A stretch of DNA of 64,000 nt from Agromyces protaetiae (GCF_030866785.1 NZ_CP133018.1:1736001-1800000), one strand, 5' to 3'; positions 8,291 to 20,316 are shown, counted from the stretch's first letter. Program-made: numbers and translations. Notes: generated by a model from the letters alone, not told the origin.

Positions 8291-9588
8291 CCCTGTTCGT
8301 CGCCCTCGCCGTGTTCGCGGCGCTCGTGTCCTTCGTCGGATCCCTCGTGGTCTGGAAGCTCGGGCTGAAGTACCGGCTGTACCCGAAGATCCGCGACCGC
8401 GACGTGCACACGACGCCCACTCCGCGGCTCGGCGGCATCGCGATCTTCATCGCGGTGCTCGCGGCGTTCGCCGCGGCGGGGGTCGTCTCAGCACTCGGCG
8501 GCAGCCGGTTCTCGCTCGTCGCGATCATCTTCGAGGACCCGGTCCAGGTGCTCTCGATCCTGGGTGCCGCGCTGCTCATCGTGCTGCTCGGCGTGGCCGA
8601 CGATCTGTGGGACCTGGACTGGATGACCAAGCTCGCCGGGCAGTTCATCGCGGCCGGGCTCATCGCCTGGCAGGGCGTCTCGATCGTCTCGCTGCCCATC
8701 GGAGGCATCTCGGTCGGCTCCTCGTGGATGAGTGCCGTGATCACCGTCTTCGCGATCGTGCTCGTGATGAACGCGGTCAACTTCATCGACGGGCTCGACG
8801 GGCTGGTCGCGGGCGTCGCGCTCATCGCCAACGGCGTCTTCTTCATCTACAGCTACCTGCTGGTGCAGGAGACGTCGCCCTTCAACTACTTCAACCTGGC
8901 CTCGCTCATCGCCATCGTGCTGGTCGGAGCGCTCGCCGGATTCCTGCCGCTCAACTGGCATCGGGCGAAACTGTTCATGGGCGACGCCGGAGCCCTGCTC
9001 GTCGGGCTGCTGATGGCCACCTCGGCGATCGCGGTGACGGGGCAGATCAACCCCGGCGCGGTCGGCCTCGAAGAGCTCTTCGCCGCGTTCATCCCGATCA
9101 TCCTGCCGTTCGCGGTGCTCGTGATCCCGCTGCTCGACTTCGGGCTGGCGGTCGTCAGGCGGCTCAGGGCGGGCAAATCGCCGTTCGCCGCAGACCGCAA
9201 GCACCTGCATCACCGGCTGCTCGACATGGGGCACTCGCACCTGCACGCGGTGCTCATCTTCTACGCCTGGACCGCGGTCATCGCGATCGGATGCCTCATG
9301 ACCTATGTCTTCCCGGTCTACCTCGGCATCGACGCGAACTGGGCCTTCGTGCTGCTCGGCGTGGGCTTCGTGCTGTGCGCCGTGTTCACGCTCGCGCCGC
9401 TCGGTCGCCGCAAGCGGCTGACGGTCGCCGCCGAGGAGACGCCCGTCGCCGATCTGCCGGGGCTCGACGAGCTCGCCGGGCCCGCGACGCCCGGCCCGGC
9501 GCCGGTCGCCGCGGCGGGAGCCGCCGCACCGCCGACCGACGGCGCCTCGAACCACGCTCCCGAACCAGGAAACGGAACCCAACGATGA
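8287..9588 (+). CDS. Undecaprenyl-phosphate sugar-1-phosphate transferase (WecA/TagO, MraY superfamily)
   Basis: This 433-residue membrane enzyme attaches a sugar-1-phosphate to undecaprenyl phosphate, the first step of a wall glycopolymer or polysaccharide. About eleven hydrophobic segments are visible. Family motifs are GVADDLWDLDW (catalytic Asp pair, about residues 102-112), NAVNFIDGLDGL (about 162-173), FMGDAGALL and the HLHHRLLDMGHSH histidine motif. A Pro/Ala-rich cytoplasmic tail of about 55 residues ends the protein. It overlaps both neighbours by four bases. Location next to the ATP operon is conserved in actinobacteria, where this gene is usually annotated wecA/rfe. Confidence 0.9.
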   Translation: MTLFVALAVFAALVSFVGSLVVWKLGLKYRLYPKIRDRDVHTTPTPRLGGIAIFIAVLAAFAAAGVVSALGGSRFSLVAIIFEDPVQVLSILGAALLIVLLGVADDLWDLDWMTKLAGQFIAAGLIAWQGVSIVSLPIGGISVGSSWMSAVITVFAIVLVMNAVNFIDGLDGLVAGVALIANGVFFIYSYLLVQETSPFNYFNLASLIAIVLVGALAGFLPLNWHRAKLFMGDAGALLVGLLMATSAIAVTGQINPGAVGLEELFAAFIPIILPFAVLVIPLLDFGLAVVRRLRAGKSPFAADRKHLHHRLLDMGHSHLHAVLIFYAWTAVIAIGCLMTYVFPVYLGIDANWAFVLLGVGFVLCAVFTLAPLGRRKRLTVAAEETPVADLPGLDELAGPATPGPAPVAAAGAAAPPTDGASNHAPEPGNGTQR

Positions 9589-10058
9589 CCGACGCGACAG
9601 ATGCCGGCCGCACACCCACATCCAACCCCGTCCTGAAGCGAGCCCTCGTGTGGGGCGGTCTGCTCGCCGCCGTGATCCTCGTCGTCGCCGGGGTGCTCGG
9701 GCTCGTGTTCGCGGGCGTCGAAGGGCTCGTGAGCGCCGTCATCGGCACCGTCATGGCCGTGGTGTTCATGGCGATCACGGCCGCGAGCATCCTGCTCGCC
9801 AACCGGTTCGCCGGCAGCGACGTGTTCGTCGGGGCGTTCTTCGGCATCGTGCTCGGCGGATGGCTGCTGAAGTTCATCCTGTTCATCGTGCTGGTCGTGG
9901 TGCTGCGCGACGCCCCGTGGCTGAACACGACGGTGCTGTTCCTGAGCATCGTCGCGGGAGTCATCGCGTCGCTCGTCGTCGACGTGCTCGTGGTCGCGAA
10001 GTCGCGGCTGCCGTATGCGAGCGACGTCACGTTGCCGCGCCCGCCGAGCGAGGACTGA
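9585..10058 (+). CDS. AtpI-like small membrane protein upstream of ATP synthase
   Basis: This 157-residue protein has four hydrophobic segments (about 25-45, 53-72, 88-108 and 118-138) and a polar C-terminus. Length, topology and position immediately before atpB fit the actinobacterial ATP synthase subunit I family, thought to help assembly or Mg2+ supply of the c-ring. The start overlaps the wecA-like stop (ATGA). Sequence similarity within this family is weak, so the call rests mostly on position. Confidence 0.7.
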   Translation: MTDATDAGRTPTSNPVLKRALVWGGLLAAVILVVAGVLGLVFAGVEGLVSAVIGTVMAVVFMAITAASILLANRFAGSDVFVGAFFGIVLGGWLLKFILFIVLVVVLRDAPWLNTTVLFLSIVAGVIASLVVDVLVVAKSRLPYASDVTLPRPPSED

Positions 10059-10098
10059 GCGTGCCCGGGTGGCCGAATTCGTCCTCGCGTAGAACTTG

Positions 10099-10108
10099 TT
10101 GCTAGAGT
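10099..10108 (+). promoter_or_regulatory. Candidate extended -10 promoter of the ATP synthase operon
   Basis: TGCTAGAGT (10100-10108) combines an extended TGN element with the hexamer TAGAGT, in the largest gap before atpB (10059-10231). A leader of more than 100 bases would follow. The call is by eye with no clear -35. Confidence 0.4.
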
Positions 10109-10231
10109 GATGTCGATCCCCACGGTTTCACTTCCCGCCTCCGGCGTGTGCGGAAACCGATCCGATGTTCGACGTCGCGAGAGCTTGCGCTCCACGCCCC
10201 GACACAGGAGATAGCGCTGCTAGCGAACGCT

Positions 10232-11029
10232 GTGAACCTGCTGGTTCCAACTGCAACCGACGATGGTGAGTTCCACGGGCCGTCGATCACCGAGTTCTTC
10301 CCTGGAGCGCTGCTCTTCGAGGGCACGATCTTCGAGATCAACCGCATCACGATCGTACGAATCGTGGCAGTCGTCGCACTGCTGCTCGTCTTCTGGCTGG
10401 GCACGCGCCGCATGCGGGTCGTGCCGGGCCGCTTCCAGAGCCTCATCGAGATGGGCCTCGACGTCGTCCGCGTGAACATCGCCGACGACCTGCTCGGCAA
10501 GAAGGACGGCAAGCGGTTCCTGCCGATCCTCACCACGATCTTCTTCATGGTGCTGTTCATGAACTTGACGGGTGTGATCCCGTTCTTGAACATCGCCGGC
10601 ACCTCGGTCATCGGCGTGCCGCTGGTCCTCGCGATCGTCGCGTACATCACGTTCATCTACGCGGGCGTCAAGAAGAGCCCGAAGAACTTCTTCAAGAACT
10701 CGCTGTTCCCCTCCGGCGTGCCGTGGCCCGTGTACATCATCGTCACGCCGATCGAGCTCATCTCGACGTTCATCATCCGGCCGGTCACGCTGACCCTCCG
10801 ACTCATGATGAACATGATCGTCGGGCACCTGCTGCTCGTGCTCTTCTTCGGAGCGACCTCGTTCTTCGTCACGCAGCTCGGCGGCTGGTACAGCCTGATC
10901 GGCGTCGGAACGCTGGCCTTCGGCCTCGCGTTCACGCTGTTCGAGATCCTCGTCGCCGTCCTGCAGGCCTACGTCTTCGCCCTCCTCACCGCGGTCTACA
11001 TCCAGCTCGCGGTGGCGGAAGAGCACTGA
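10232..11029 (+). CDS. atpB: ATP synthase F0 subunit a
   Basis: The a subunit forms the two proton half-channels next to the c-ring. Hydrophobic helices run throughout, and the key segment TLTLRLMMNMIVGH (about residues 190-203) holds the essential Arg and the Asn/Gly/His neighbours. The start is uncertain. GTG 10232 is the nearest standard start that keeps the whole family region, but the best ribosome binding site (CAGGAG, 10205-10210) is at ideal distance for a CTG at 10217. GTG 10148 would add 28 atypical residues. Confidence 0.93.
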   Translation: MNLLVPTATDDGEFHGPSITEFFPGALLFEGTIFEINRITIVRIVAVVALLLVFWLGTRRMRVVPGRFQSLIEMGLDVVRVNIADDLLGKKDGKRFLPILTTIFFMVLFMNLTGVIPFLNIAGTSVIGVPLVLAIVAYITFIYAGVKKSPKNFFKNSLFPSGVPWPVYIIVTPIELISTFIIRPVTLTLRLMMNMIVGHLLLVLFFGATSFFVTQLGGWYSLIGVGTLAFGLAFTLFEILVAVLQAYVFALLTAVYIQLAVAEEH

Positions 11030-11056
11030 GCCGGGCGCCCGCCCGAACATCCCTAA

Positions 11057-11305
<249 letters not shown>

Positions 11306-11334
11306 TCCGCTTCGCCGCTAACTAGGAGGCCAAT

Positions 11335-11898
11335 GTGCTCCACGCAGTTCTGAGCGCTGCGACCGAGGCTGAGGGGAACACGAGCCCGGTCATCCCCGAG
11401 TGGTATGACATCATCGGGTCGGCGATCTGCTTCGTCATCATCCTCGCCTTCTTCTGGAAGTACGTGCTCCCGCGCGTGCAGAAGCTGCTCGACGAGCGCG
11501 CCGAGGCCATCGAAGGCAACATCGCGAAGGCCGACGAGGCACAGCGCAAGGCCGAGGCGGCGCTCGAGGAATACACTGCTCAGCTCGCCGACGCGCGTGC
11601 CGAAGCCGGTCGTATCCGCGAGGTGGCTCGTGAAGACGGCAAGAAGATCGTCACCGAGGCCAAGGACCAGGCAGTGATCGAGGCCGCACGCGTGACCTCG
11701 AGCGCGCAGGCGCAGATCGAGGCCGAGCGTCAGCAGGCTCTCGTCTCGCTCCGCACCGAGGTCGGCACCATCGCGATCGACCTCGCGTCGGGAGTCGTCG
11801 GCGAGACGCTCTCCGACGATGCGAAGGCCAAGGCCGTCGTCGACCGGTTCCTCGCCGACCTCGAGGCCGAGCAGGCCTCCGCCGGAGGGAAGAAGTAA
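11335..11898 (+). CDS. atpF: ATP synthase F0 subunit b
   Basis: The 187-residue peripheral stalk subunit has one N-terminal membrane helix (SAICFVIILAFFWKYVLP, about residues 28-45) and a long Ala/Glu/Lys/Arg-rich coiled coil that dimerises and binds subunit delta. GTG start with TAGGAGG nearby at 11323-11329. Confidence 0.94.
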   Translation: MLHAVLSAATEAEGNTSPVIPEWYDIIGSAICFVIILAFFWKYVLPRVQKLLDERAEAIEGNIAKADEAQRKAEAALEEYTAQLADARAEAGRIREVAREDGKKIVTEAKDQAVIEAARVTSSAQAQIEAERQQALVSLRTEVGTIAIDLASGVVGETLSDDAKAKAVVDRFLADLEAEQASAGGKK

Positions 11899-11901
11899 CG
11901 C

Positions 11902-12696
11902 ATGGGTAGCGCAACGAGGGAGGCCCTCGCGGGCACCCGCGCCGCGCTCGCCGGCCTCGGCCGTGCCGAGCTCCAGGCCGCAGACGACCTGCTCGCCGCG
12001 GCCCGTGTCATCGGCGCGACGCCGCACCTGCGGACCGCGCTGATCGATGCGGAGGCCGACGAGGCGCAGAAGCGCGCGCTCGTCGCGCAGGTCTTCGGCT
12101 CGCGGATCGCACCCGAGGCGGCCACGCTCCTCGTGAGCGCGGCGTCGCAGCGCTGGTCGAGTGGCAATGACTTCCTCGCGGGTCTCGAAGAGCTCGGCTT
12201 CCGCCTCGCCTCCGAGGCCGCGGGCAGGGATGTCCAGGTCGACGCCGAACTCTTCGCGTTCGAGCGCACGGTGGCCCACGACGCGGAGCTCGAGCTCGCG
12301 CTCGGCTCCAAGCTCGGCGCTGCCGCCGCCAAGTCGCAGCTCGTCGAACGGCTGCTCGCGACACGGGCGTCCGCAGCGACCGTCGCGATCGTCCGTCATC
12401 TCGTGCAGCAGCCGCGCGGACGGCGCATCGGCGAGATGCTTCGTCAGGCGGCCTCGATCGTCGCCGACCAGCGGGGCTTCGACGTGGCGACGATCACCAC
12501 GGCGGTCCCGCTGACGGAAGAGCAGCGCGAACGCCTCGAGCGTTCGCTCGCCGCGACCGCCGGCCGGAGCATCCGCTTCGACACCATCGTCGACCCCGCC
12601 GTGCTCGGCGGGGTGCGCGTCCAGCTCGGCGATGACGTCATCGACGGCAGCGTCGCCAGCCGCCTCAGCGACCTGAGGCTGAAGCTCGCCGGCTGA
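11902..12696 (+). CDS. atpH: ATP synthase F1 subunit delta
   Basis: The delta subunit joins the b-dimer to the top of the alpha3beta3 hexamer. At 264 residues it is longer than the typical 180 of proteobacteria and matches the enlarged actinobacterial form. The conserved C-terminal part includes [20 protein letters not shown] (about 232-251). It starts three bases after the atpF stop. Confidence 0.93.
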   Translation: MGSATREALAGTRAALAGLGRAELQAADDLLAAARVIGATPHLRTALIDAEADEAQKRALVAQVFGSRIAPEAATLLVSAASQRWSSGNDFLAGLEELGFRLASEAAGRDVQVDAELFAFERTVAHDAELELALGSKLGAAAAKSQLVERLLATRASAATVAIVRHLVQQPRGRRIGEMLRQAASIVADQRGFDVATITTAVPLTEEQRERLERSLAATAGRSIRFDTIVDPAVLGGVRVQLGDDVIDGSVASRLSDLRLKLAG

Positions 12697-12770
12697 GGCC
12701 GGCCCACCCGACCGGCTCGCGAGCCGCACCAGACCCTAGCTGTACAAGCGGTACAGAAAAGAGAAAGACA

Positions 12771-14411
12771 ATGGCAGAACTCACCATCAGCCCCGACGAG
12801 ATCCGTTCGGCTCTCTCGGAGTTCGCCGCGGCGTACGAGCCGGGCGCGGCCCAGAAGACCGAGGTCGGGTACGTCACCGACGCAGCAGACGGCATCGCGC
12901 ACGTCGAGGGCCTGCCCTCGGTCATGGCGAACGAGCTCATCCGCTTCGCCGACGGCACCCTCGGCCTCGCGCTGAACCTCGAGGAGGACGAGATCGGTGT
13001 CGTCGTCCTCGGTGAGTTCACCGGTATCGAGGAGGGCATGGAGGTCACCCGCACGGGTGAGGTCCTCTCCGTCCCCGTCGGCTCAGGGTACCTCGGCCGG
13101 GTCGTCGACCCGCTCGGCAACCCGATCGACGGCCTCGGCGAGATCACGGGCATCGAGGGCCGTCGCGCGCTCGAGCTCCAGGCGCCCGGCGTCATGCAGC
13201 GCAAGTCGGTGCACGAGCCGCTGCAGACGGGCATCAAGGCCATCGACGCCATGATCCCGGTCGGCCGCGGTCAGCGTCAGCTCATCATCGGCGACCGTCA
13301 GACCGGCAAGACCGCGATCGCGATCGACACGATCATCAACCAGAAGGCCAACTGGGAGTCGGGCGACCCGACCAAGCAGGTCCGCTGCATCTACGTCGCG
13401 ATCGGCCAGAAGGGCTCGACCATCGCCTCCGTGAAGGGCGCGCTGGAGGACGCCGGTGCGATGGAGTACACGACCATCGTCGCGGCGCCGGCCTCGGACC
13501 CCGCAGGCTTCAAGTACCTCGCGCCCTACACCGGCTCGGCCATCGGGCAGCACTGGATGTACGACTCGAAGCACGTCCTCATCATCTTCGACGACCTGTC
13601 GAAGCAGGCCGAGGCCTACCGCGCCGTGTCCCTGCTGCTCCGTCGCCCGCCGGGCCGCGAGGCCTACCCCGGCGATGTGTTCTACCTGCACTCGCGTCTG
13701 CTGGAGCGTTGCGCCAAGCTCTCCGACGAGCTCGGTGCCGGTTCGATGACCGGTCTGCCGATCATCGAGACGAAGGCGAACGACGTCTCGGCGTACATCC
13801 CGACGAACGTGATCTCGATCACCGACGGCCAGATCTTCCTGCAGTCCGACCTGTTCAACGCGAACCAGCGGCCGGCCGTCGACGTCGGTATCTCGGTCTC
13901 GCGAGTCGGTGGTGACGCCCAGGTCAAGTCGATCAAGAAGGTCTCGGGCACGCTGAAGCTCGAGCTCGCGCAGTACCGCTCGCTCGAGGCGTTCGCGATG
14001 TTCGCGTCCGACCTCGACGCGGCGAGCCGTCGCCAGCTCGCGCGAGGCGCCCGCCTCACCGAGCTGCTCAAGCAGCCGCAGTACTCGCCGTACCCCGTCG
14101 AGGAGCAGGTCGTCTCGATCTGGGCCGGCACGAAGGGCAAGCTCGACGAGGTGCCGGTCGAGGACATCCTGCGGTTCGAGCGTGAGCTGCTCGACTACCT
14201 CGGCCGCAACACCGACGTGCTGACGGTCCTCCGCGACACCAACGTGCTCGACGACGACACGGTCGCCAAGCTCGACTCCGCCGTGGACGCCTTCAAGCTC
14301 GAGTTCCAGACCGGTGAGGGCAAGCCGCTCGCCTCGGTCGGCAGCGAGCAGTTCGAGGCCATCGCCGAAGAGGACGTCAACCAGGAGAAGATCGTCAAGG
14401 GTCGCCGCTAG
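12771..14411 (+). CDS. atpA: ATP synthase F1 subunit alpha
   Basis: The 546-residue non-catalytic nucleotide-binding subunit carries the P-loop [10 protein letters not shown] (about residues 173-182) and the family signature [14 protein letters not shown] (about 365-378). The ribosome binding site AAAGAGAAAG precedes the ATG. The 74-base gap from atpH includes TGTACAAGCGGTACA (12742-12756), a short inverted repeat of unknown role. Confidence 0.97.
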   Translation: MAELTISPDEIRSALSEFAAAYEPGAAQKTEVGYVTDAADGIAHVEGLPSVMANELIRFADGTLGLALNLEEDEIGVVVLGEFTGIEEGMEVTRTGEVLSVPVGSGYLGRVVDPLGNPIDGLGEITGIEGRRALELQAPGVMQRKSVHEPLQTGIKAIDAMIPVGRGQRQLIIGDRQTGKTAIAIDTIINQKANWESGDPTKQVRCIYVAIGQKGSTIASVKGALEDAGAMEYTTIVAAPASDPAGFKYLAPYTGSAIGQHWMYDSKHVLIIFDDLSKQAEAYRAVSLLLRRPPGREAYPGDVFYLHSRLLERCAKLSDELGAGSMTGLPIIETKANDVSAYIPTNVISITDGQIFLQSDLFNANQRPAVDVGISVSRVGGDAQVKSIKKVSGTLKLELAQYRSLEAFAMFASDLDAASRRQLARGARLTELLKQPQYSPYPVEEQVVSIWAGTKGKLDEVPVEDILRFERELLDYLGRNTDVLTVLRDTNVLDDDTVAKLDSAVDAFKLEFQTGEGKPLASVGSEQFEAIAEEDVNQEKIVKGRR

Positions 14412-14457
14412 GCGGTCCTGACGGGACGTCCTCGGAAGCTAGGGATACAGGAGAGAC

Positions 14458-16838
<2,381 letters not shown>

Positions 16839-16840
16839 AC

Positions 16841-17101
16841 ATGGCCGCACTCAACGTGAGCGTCGTCTCGGCCGACCAGGAAGTCTGGTCGGGCGAGGCG
16901 ACCATGGTGGTGGCGCGCACCGTCGAAGGCGAGATCGGCATCCTGCCGGGTCACGAGCCGATGCTCGCGATCCTCGCCGGCGGCGAGGTGCGGGTGACCC
17001 TCGCCGGCGGCGAGAAGCTCACCGCGAACGCCGAGGAGGGCTTCCTCTCGGTGCAGTCCAACGCCGTGCAGGTCGTGGCGTCGAGGGCTGCGCTCGTCTG
17101 A
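16841..17101 (+). CDS. atpC: ATP synthase F1 subunit epsilon
   Basis: This 86-residue protein is the N-terminal beta-sandwich of epsilon, with GEIGILPGHEPMLAIL typical of the family. The usual C-terminal helical pair is missing, as in several actinobacterial short epsilons, so the inhibitory up-state described for longer homologues may not form. ATG 16841 follows the atpD stop by two bases with AAGGAGAA upstream. Confidence 0.95.
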   Translation: MAALNVSVVSADQEVWSGEATMVVARTVEGEIGILPGHEPMLAILAGGEVRVTLAGGEKLTANAEEGFLSVQSNAVQVVASRAALV

Positions 17102-17111
17102 GGAGGATCGG

Positions 17112-17684
17112 ATGCCCGGGGAGCAGACGATGGACCGTCAGTTCGGTGATCTCACGGTCACGCAGCTCATCGTGATGGCGGGCTTGCCGGGGGCCGGCAA
17201 GTCCACCATCGGCGAGATCATGGGTGCCCGTCTCGGCGCCACCGTGGTCTCGGTGGACCCGATCGAGTCTGCGATTCTCCGCGCGGGTATCGCCGCCGAT
17301 CAGCCGACGGGGCTCGCGGCGTATCTCGTCGCCGAAGAGATCGCCCGCAAAGAGCTCCTCGCCGGCCGCACGGTGATCGTCGACGCGGTGAACGCGGGCG
17401 AGGCGGCGAGGTTGCAGTGGCGAGATCTCGCGAATGAGACCGAGGCACGCCTCCGCGTGGTCGAGGTCGTGTGCTCCGACGAGTCGGTGCATCGCGAGCG
17501 TCTCGAGAAGCGGGAGCGCGGGCTGCCGCATCTCGAGGAGACGACGTGGCGCGCGGTCGAGCAGAGTCTCGAGGGCTACGCGCCCTGGGTCGGGCCGTGT
17601 GCGGCGCTGCCGCGCGTGACGATCGACAGCGTGGGTACCCTCGGGGTCAACGTCGACGCGGCGCTCGCGTTCGTCGCCTCGTAG
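17112..17684 (+). CDS. P-loop kinase-like ATPase (AAA_33 / zeta-toxin-like fold)
   Basis: The 190-residue protein has Walker A GLPGAGKST (about residues 24-32), a DxD-like VSVDPIE, and VIVDAVN at the Walker B or substrate position. A lid-like region contains HRERLEKRERG. This is the layout of small nucleotide or sugar kinases and uncharacterised AAA_33 proteins; the substrate is unknown. AGGAGGATCGG gives an ideal ribosome binding site for ATG 17112, ten bases after atpC, so it is probably read through from the ATP operon. Confidence 0.75.
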   Translation: MPGEQTMDRQFGDLTVTQLIVMAGLPGAGKSTIGEIMGARLGATVVSVDPIESAILRAGIAADQPTGLAAYLVAEEIARKELLAGRTVIVDAVNAGEAARLQWRDLANETEARLRVVEVVCSDESVHRERLEKRERGLPHLEETTWRAVEQSLEGYAPWVGPCAALPRVTIDSVGTLGVNVDAALAFVAS

Positions 17685-17698
17685 TCCGGTTCGGCCGC

Positions 17699-18457
17699 GT
17701 GCTGGTCCTGCTGCCTCCCTCCGAGACGAAGCGTGACGGGGGTGAAGGTGGCGCGCTCGATCTGGGTGCGCTCTCGTTCCCCTCGCTCCACGCGGTGCGT
17801 TCGCGGCTAGTTCGCGACGTCGTCGGGCTCGCGTCAGACCCCGAGGCGATGATGCGTGCGCTCAAGCTCGGGCCGCGCCAGGCCGGTGAGGTCGACCGGA
17901 ACGCCGCGCTGCGCGGGTCGCCGACCATGGCGGCGATCGATCGCTACACGGGCGTGTTGTACGACGCGCTCGACGCGCACTCCCTCGACGATTCGGCGCG
18001 GGCGTATGCGGCGGAGCACATCGCGGTGCATTCGGCGCTGTTCGGTCTCGTGGGGGCGCTCGATCCGATTCCGGCCTATCGGCTCTCGCACGACTCCCGG
18101 GTGCCCGGCGAACGGCTGAAGGCCCGCTGGCGCGCCTCGATCGGGGACGCGCTCGCGGCGACCGACGGGCTGCTGCTCGATCTTCGCTCGGAGGGTTATG
18201 CCGAGCTGGGCCCGGTGCCGGCTCGACCGGGTTCGGTGTTCGTCCGGGTCGTGGCGGAGGACGGCGTCGGCCGCCGCCGGGCGCTGAACCACTTCAACAA
18301 GCAGGCGAAGGGGCGTTTCGCCCGCGCGCTGCTCGAGCATCGGCCCGAACCGGCGACGGTCAGCGACCTCGTCGACTGGGCCGCATCCGCCGGCTTCGTG
18401 CTCGACGCCGGGGAGGGTGGGCCCGGCACGGCCCGCGAAGTCCAGCTCGTCGCTTGA
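17699..18457 (+). CDS. yaaA: YaaA/DUF328 family peroxide stress protein
   Basis: This 252-residue protein starts LVLLPPSETKR and ends with the family hallmark NHFNKQAKGRFARAL (about 198-212). E. coli YaaA lowers intracellular free iron during peroxide stress and binds DNA; the activity here is inferred from family. GTG 17699 is preferred because the family's LPPSETK motif begins four residues later. It follows the P-loop gene by 14 bases. Confidence 0.88.
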   Translation: MLVLLPPSETKRDGGEGGALDLGALSFPSLHAVRSRLVRDVVGLASDPEAMMRALKLGPRQAGEVDRNAALRGSPTMAAIDRYTGVLYDALDAHSLDDSARAYAAEHIAVHSALFGLVGALDPIPAYRLSHDSRVPGERLKARWRASIGDALAATDGLLLDLRSEGYAELGPVPARPGSVFVRVVAEDGVGRRRALNHFNKQAKGRFARALLEHRPEPATVSDLVDWAASAGFVLDAGEGGPGTAREVQLVA

Positions 18458-18566
18458 GCAGCTCTGAAGCCAGGGCGGCGATCAGGGGCGTCGAGTCGAA
18501 ACGTCAGGGTCGGAATGGGGCGTCGCCCGGATGTGATGCCGGGGGTGCACTCCATAGCGTCGACGT

Positions 18567-19271
18567 GTGGACCTTCTGCACGTCTTGACCGAACTCGTGA
18601 ACGACCTGGCCGCCTCGCCGTGGATCTTCGTCGTGGTGTTCGCCCTGTGCCTGATCGACGGCTTCTTCCCGCCCGTGCCGAGCGAGACCGTGGTCGTCGC
18701 CGCCGCGACGATCGCGGCGGCGACCGGCTCGCCGAACCTCGCGCTGCTCATCGCGGCGGCGGCCGCGGGGGCGATCGCCGGGGATGCGATCGCCTTCGGC
18801 ATCGGGCGCAAGATCGGCGTCACCCGGTTCCGCTGGATGCGCGCTCCACGCGTGGCGGCGGTCTTCGAGTGGGCGCGTCGCGGGCTGGATCGGCGCGGTG
18901 CGCTGCTCATCTTCGTCGCGCGGTACATTCCGGTCGGGCGCATCGCCGTCAACATGTCGGCGGGGGCCACGGGCTACCCGGTCGCGCGGTTCGTGCCGAT
19001 CTCGATCGCGGCCGGCGCCGCCTGGGCCGGGTACTCGTCGGTGTTCGGGCTCGTCGCGGGGCGATGGTTGCACGAGCAGCCGCTCCTCGCGGTCGTGCTC
19101 GCTGTGGTGACGGCGATGGTCGTCGGCGCACTCGTCGACCTCGTGATGAGACGGGTGCTCGAGCGTGACCGTGGCCGTGGCGCCCACGCGGAGACGACGC
19201 TGACGGACGGCGCGGAGGACGCTCAGGCCGCCGATCGACCGGACGCGGCGCGGAAGCAGCCCGCGAGGTGA
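18567..19271 (+). CDS. DedA family membrane protein
   Basis: This 234-residue polytopic protein has the DedA/SNARE-associated core: FFPPVPSETVVV (about residues 32-43), a Gly/Ala-rich helix GAIAGDAIAFGIGR, and FVARYIPVGRIAVNMSAG (about 112-129) with the conserved Arg residues of the reentrant loop. DedA proteins help flip undecaprenyl phosphate or phospholipids and maintain proton motive force. The charged C-terminal tail is about 35 residues. TAGCGT (18555-18560) lies six bases before GTG 18567, fitting leaderless transcription. It overlaps the convergent tag gene tail at 19223-19271. Confidence 0.88.
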   Translation: MDLLHVLTELVNDLAASPWIFVVVFALCLIDGFFPPVPSETVVVAAATIAAATGSPNLALLIAAAAAGAIAGDAIAFGIGRKIGVTRFRWMRAPRVAAVFEWARRGLDRRGALLIFVARYIPVGRIAVNMSAGATGYPVARFVPISIAAGAAWAGYSSVFGLVAGRWLHEQPLLAVVLAVVTAMVVGALVDLVMRRVLERDRGRGAHAETTLTDGAEDAQAADRPDAARKQPAR

Positions 19272-19825
19272 TCATCGACCAGGCCGCACGCCTGCATGAG
19301 CGCGTACATCGTCGTCGGACCTACGAACCGGAAGCCACGACGCCGAAGCTCTGCGCTCATCGCGGTGGATTCGGGTGTCACCGCGGGCACCTCGCCGAAG
19401 GAACGGGGCCGAGGCCGGGGCGTGACGGGGGCGAAGCCCCAGATCAGCTGGTCGATCGGATGGTCGAGCTCGAGTGTCGCTCGCGCGTTCTGGATCGTCG
19501 CCTCGATCTTGCCGCGGTGCCGGATGATCCGGGCGTCGCCGAGCAACCGTTCGACATCGGCCTCGGTCATCTCGGCGACGAGCGCGGCGTCGAATCCATG
19601 GAACACCTCTCGGAAGGCGGCCCGGCGCTTGAGGATCGTGATCCAGGCGAGCCCGGCCTGGAATCCCTCGAGGCAGAGCTTCTCGAAGAGCCGCACAGGG
19701 TCGCGTTGCGGCCTGCCCCATTCGTCGTCGTGGTAGCGGCGGTACTCGGGATCGGACGCGCCCCAGCCGCAGCGGGTGAGCCCGTCGTCACCGAGGATGA
19801 GCTCGGGCTTTGGGATGACGCTCAC
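19223..19825 (-). CDS. tag: DNA-3-methyladenine glycosylase I
   Basis: It removes 3-methyladenine from alkylated DNA. The 200-residue protein has CGWGASDPEYRRYHDDEWGRP, the Tag-specific N-terminus with the zinc-binding Cys, followed by FEKLCLEGFQAGLAW and the C-terminal GFRFVGPTTMYALMQACGLVDDH with the zinc His. GTG 19825 overlaps the stop of ogt by four bases (GTGA), so the two repair genes are translationally coupled. The C-terminal coding end overlaps the convergent DedA gene by 49 bases. Confidence 0.92.
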   Translation of the reverse strand: MSVIPKPELILGDDGLTRCGWGASDPEYRRYHDDEWGRPQRDPVRLFEKLCLEGFQAGLAWITILKRRAAFREVFHGFDAALVAEMTEADVERLLGDARIIRHRGKIEATIQNARATLELDHPIDQLIWGFAPVTPRPRPRSFGEVPAVTPESTAMSAELRRRGFRFVGPTTMYALMQACGLVDDHLAGCFRAASGRSAA

Positions 19826-20316
19826 GCCGCGAACCCGATGCCCTCGTGCTGCAGGAGCCACAGCTTCGTCGAGACGCCCTCGCCGCCCGAGTAGCCGGTG
19901 ATTCGACCGTCGCTGCCGAGCACGCGGTGACAGCCGACGATGATCGGCACCGGATTCGCGCCGACGGCGCCGCCGATCGCCCGCGACGACCCGTGTTTGC
20001 CGATCGCGGCGGCGAGCGCACCGTAGGAGACCGCCTCGCCCCAGCCGAGCCGTCCGAGTTCGGTCCAGACCGCGCGCTGGAACGCCGTGCCGCCCGCGGC
20101 TCTGACGGGCACGTCGAACACGGTGCGCTTCGCGGCGAAGTACTCGCGAAGCTGCGTCGCGGCGCCGTCGAGTACGGGGTTCGAGCGTTCGGGCTCGCCG
20201 TCGTGGGGGAGTACGCCGCCGCGTTCGATGTGCAATGCGGAGACGGCCTCACCGTCGCCGATGATCTCGAGGCGGCCGATCGGGCTGTCGATGCGGGTGA
20301 GGAACAGGTCGTTCAT
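19822..20316 (-). CDS. ogt: Methylated-DNA-protein cysteine methyltransferase
   Basis: It transfers the methyl group from O6-methylguanine to its own Cys129, a suicide repair reaction. The 164-residue length is standard. The active-site sequence is IIVGCHRVLG; most family members have Pro rather than Gly before the Cys, although Gly variants are known to me from actinobacteria. The upstream helix-turn-helix recognition segment GTAFQRAVWTELGRLGWGEAVSYGALA is intact. It forms an alkylation-repair pair with tag. No adaptive-response activator (AdaA type) is present in the window. Confidence 0.92.
   Translation of the reverse strand: MNDLFLTRIDSPIGRLEIIGDGEAVSALHIERGGVLPHDGEPERSNPVLDGAATQLREYFAAKRTVFDVPVRAAGGTAFQRAVWTELGRLGWGEAVSYGALAAAIGKHGSSRAIGGAVGANPVPIIVGCHRVLGSDGRITGYSGGEGVSTKLWLLQHEGIGFAA

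Noticed and set aside
12742..12756. Riboswitch or attenuator at the TGTACAAGCGGTACA repeat before atpA
   Set aside because: The stem is only about five bases and no alternative structure is evident; it is noted under atpA only.
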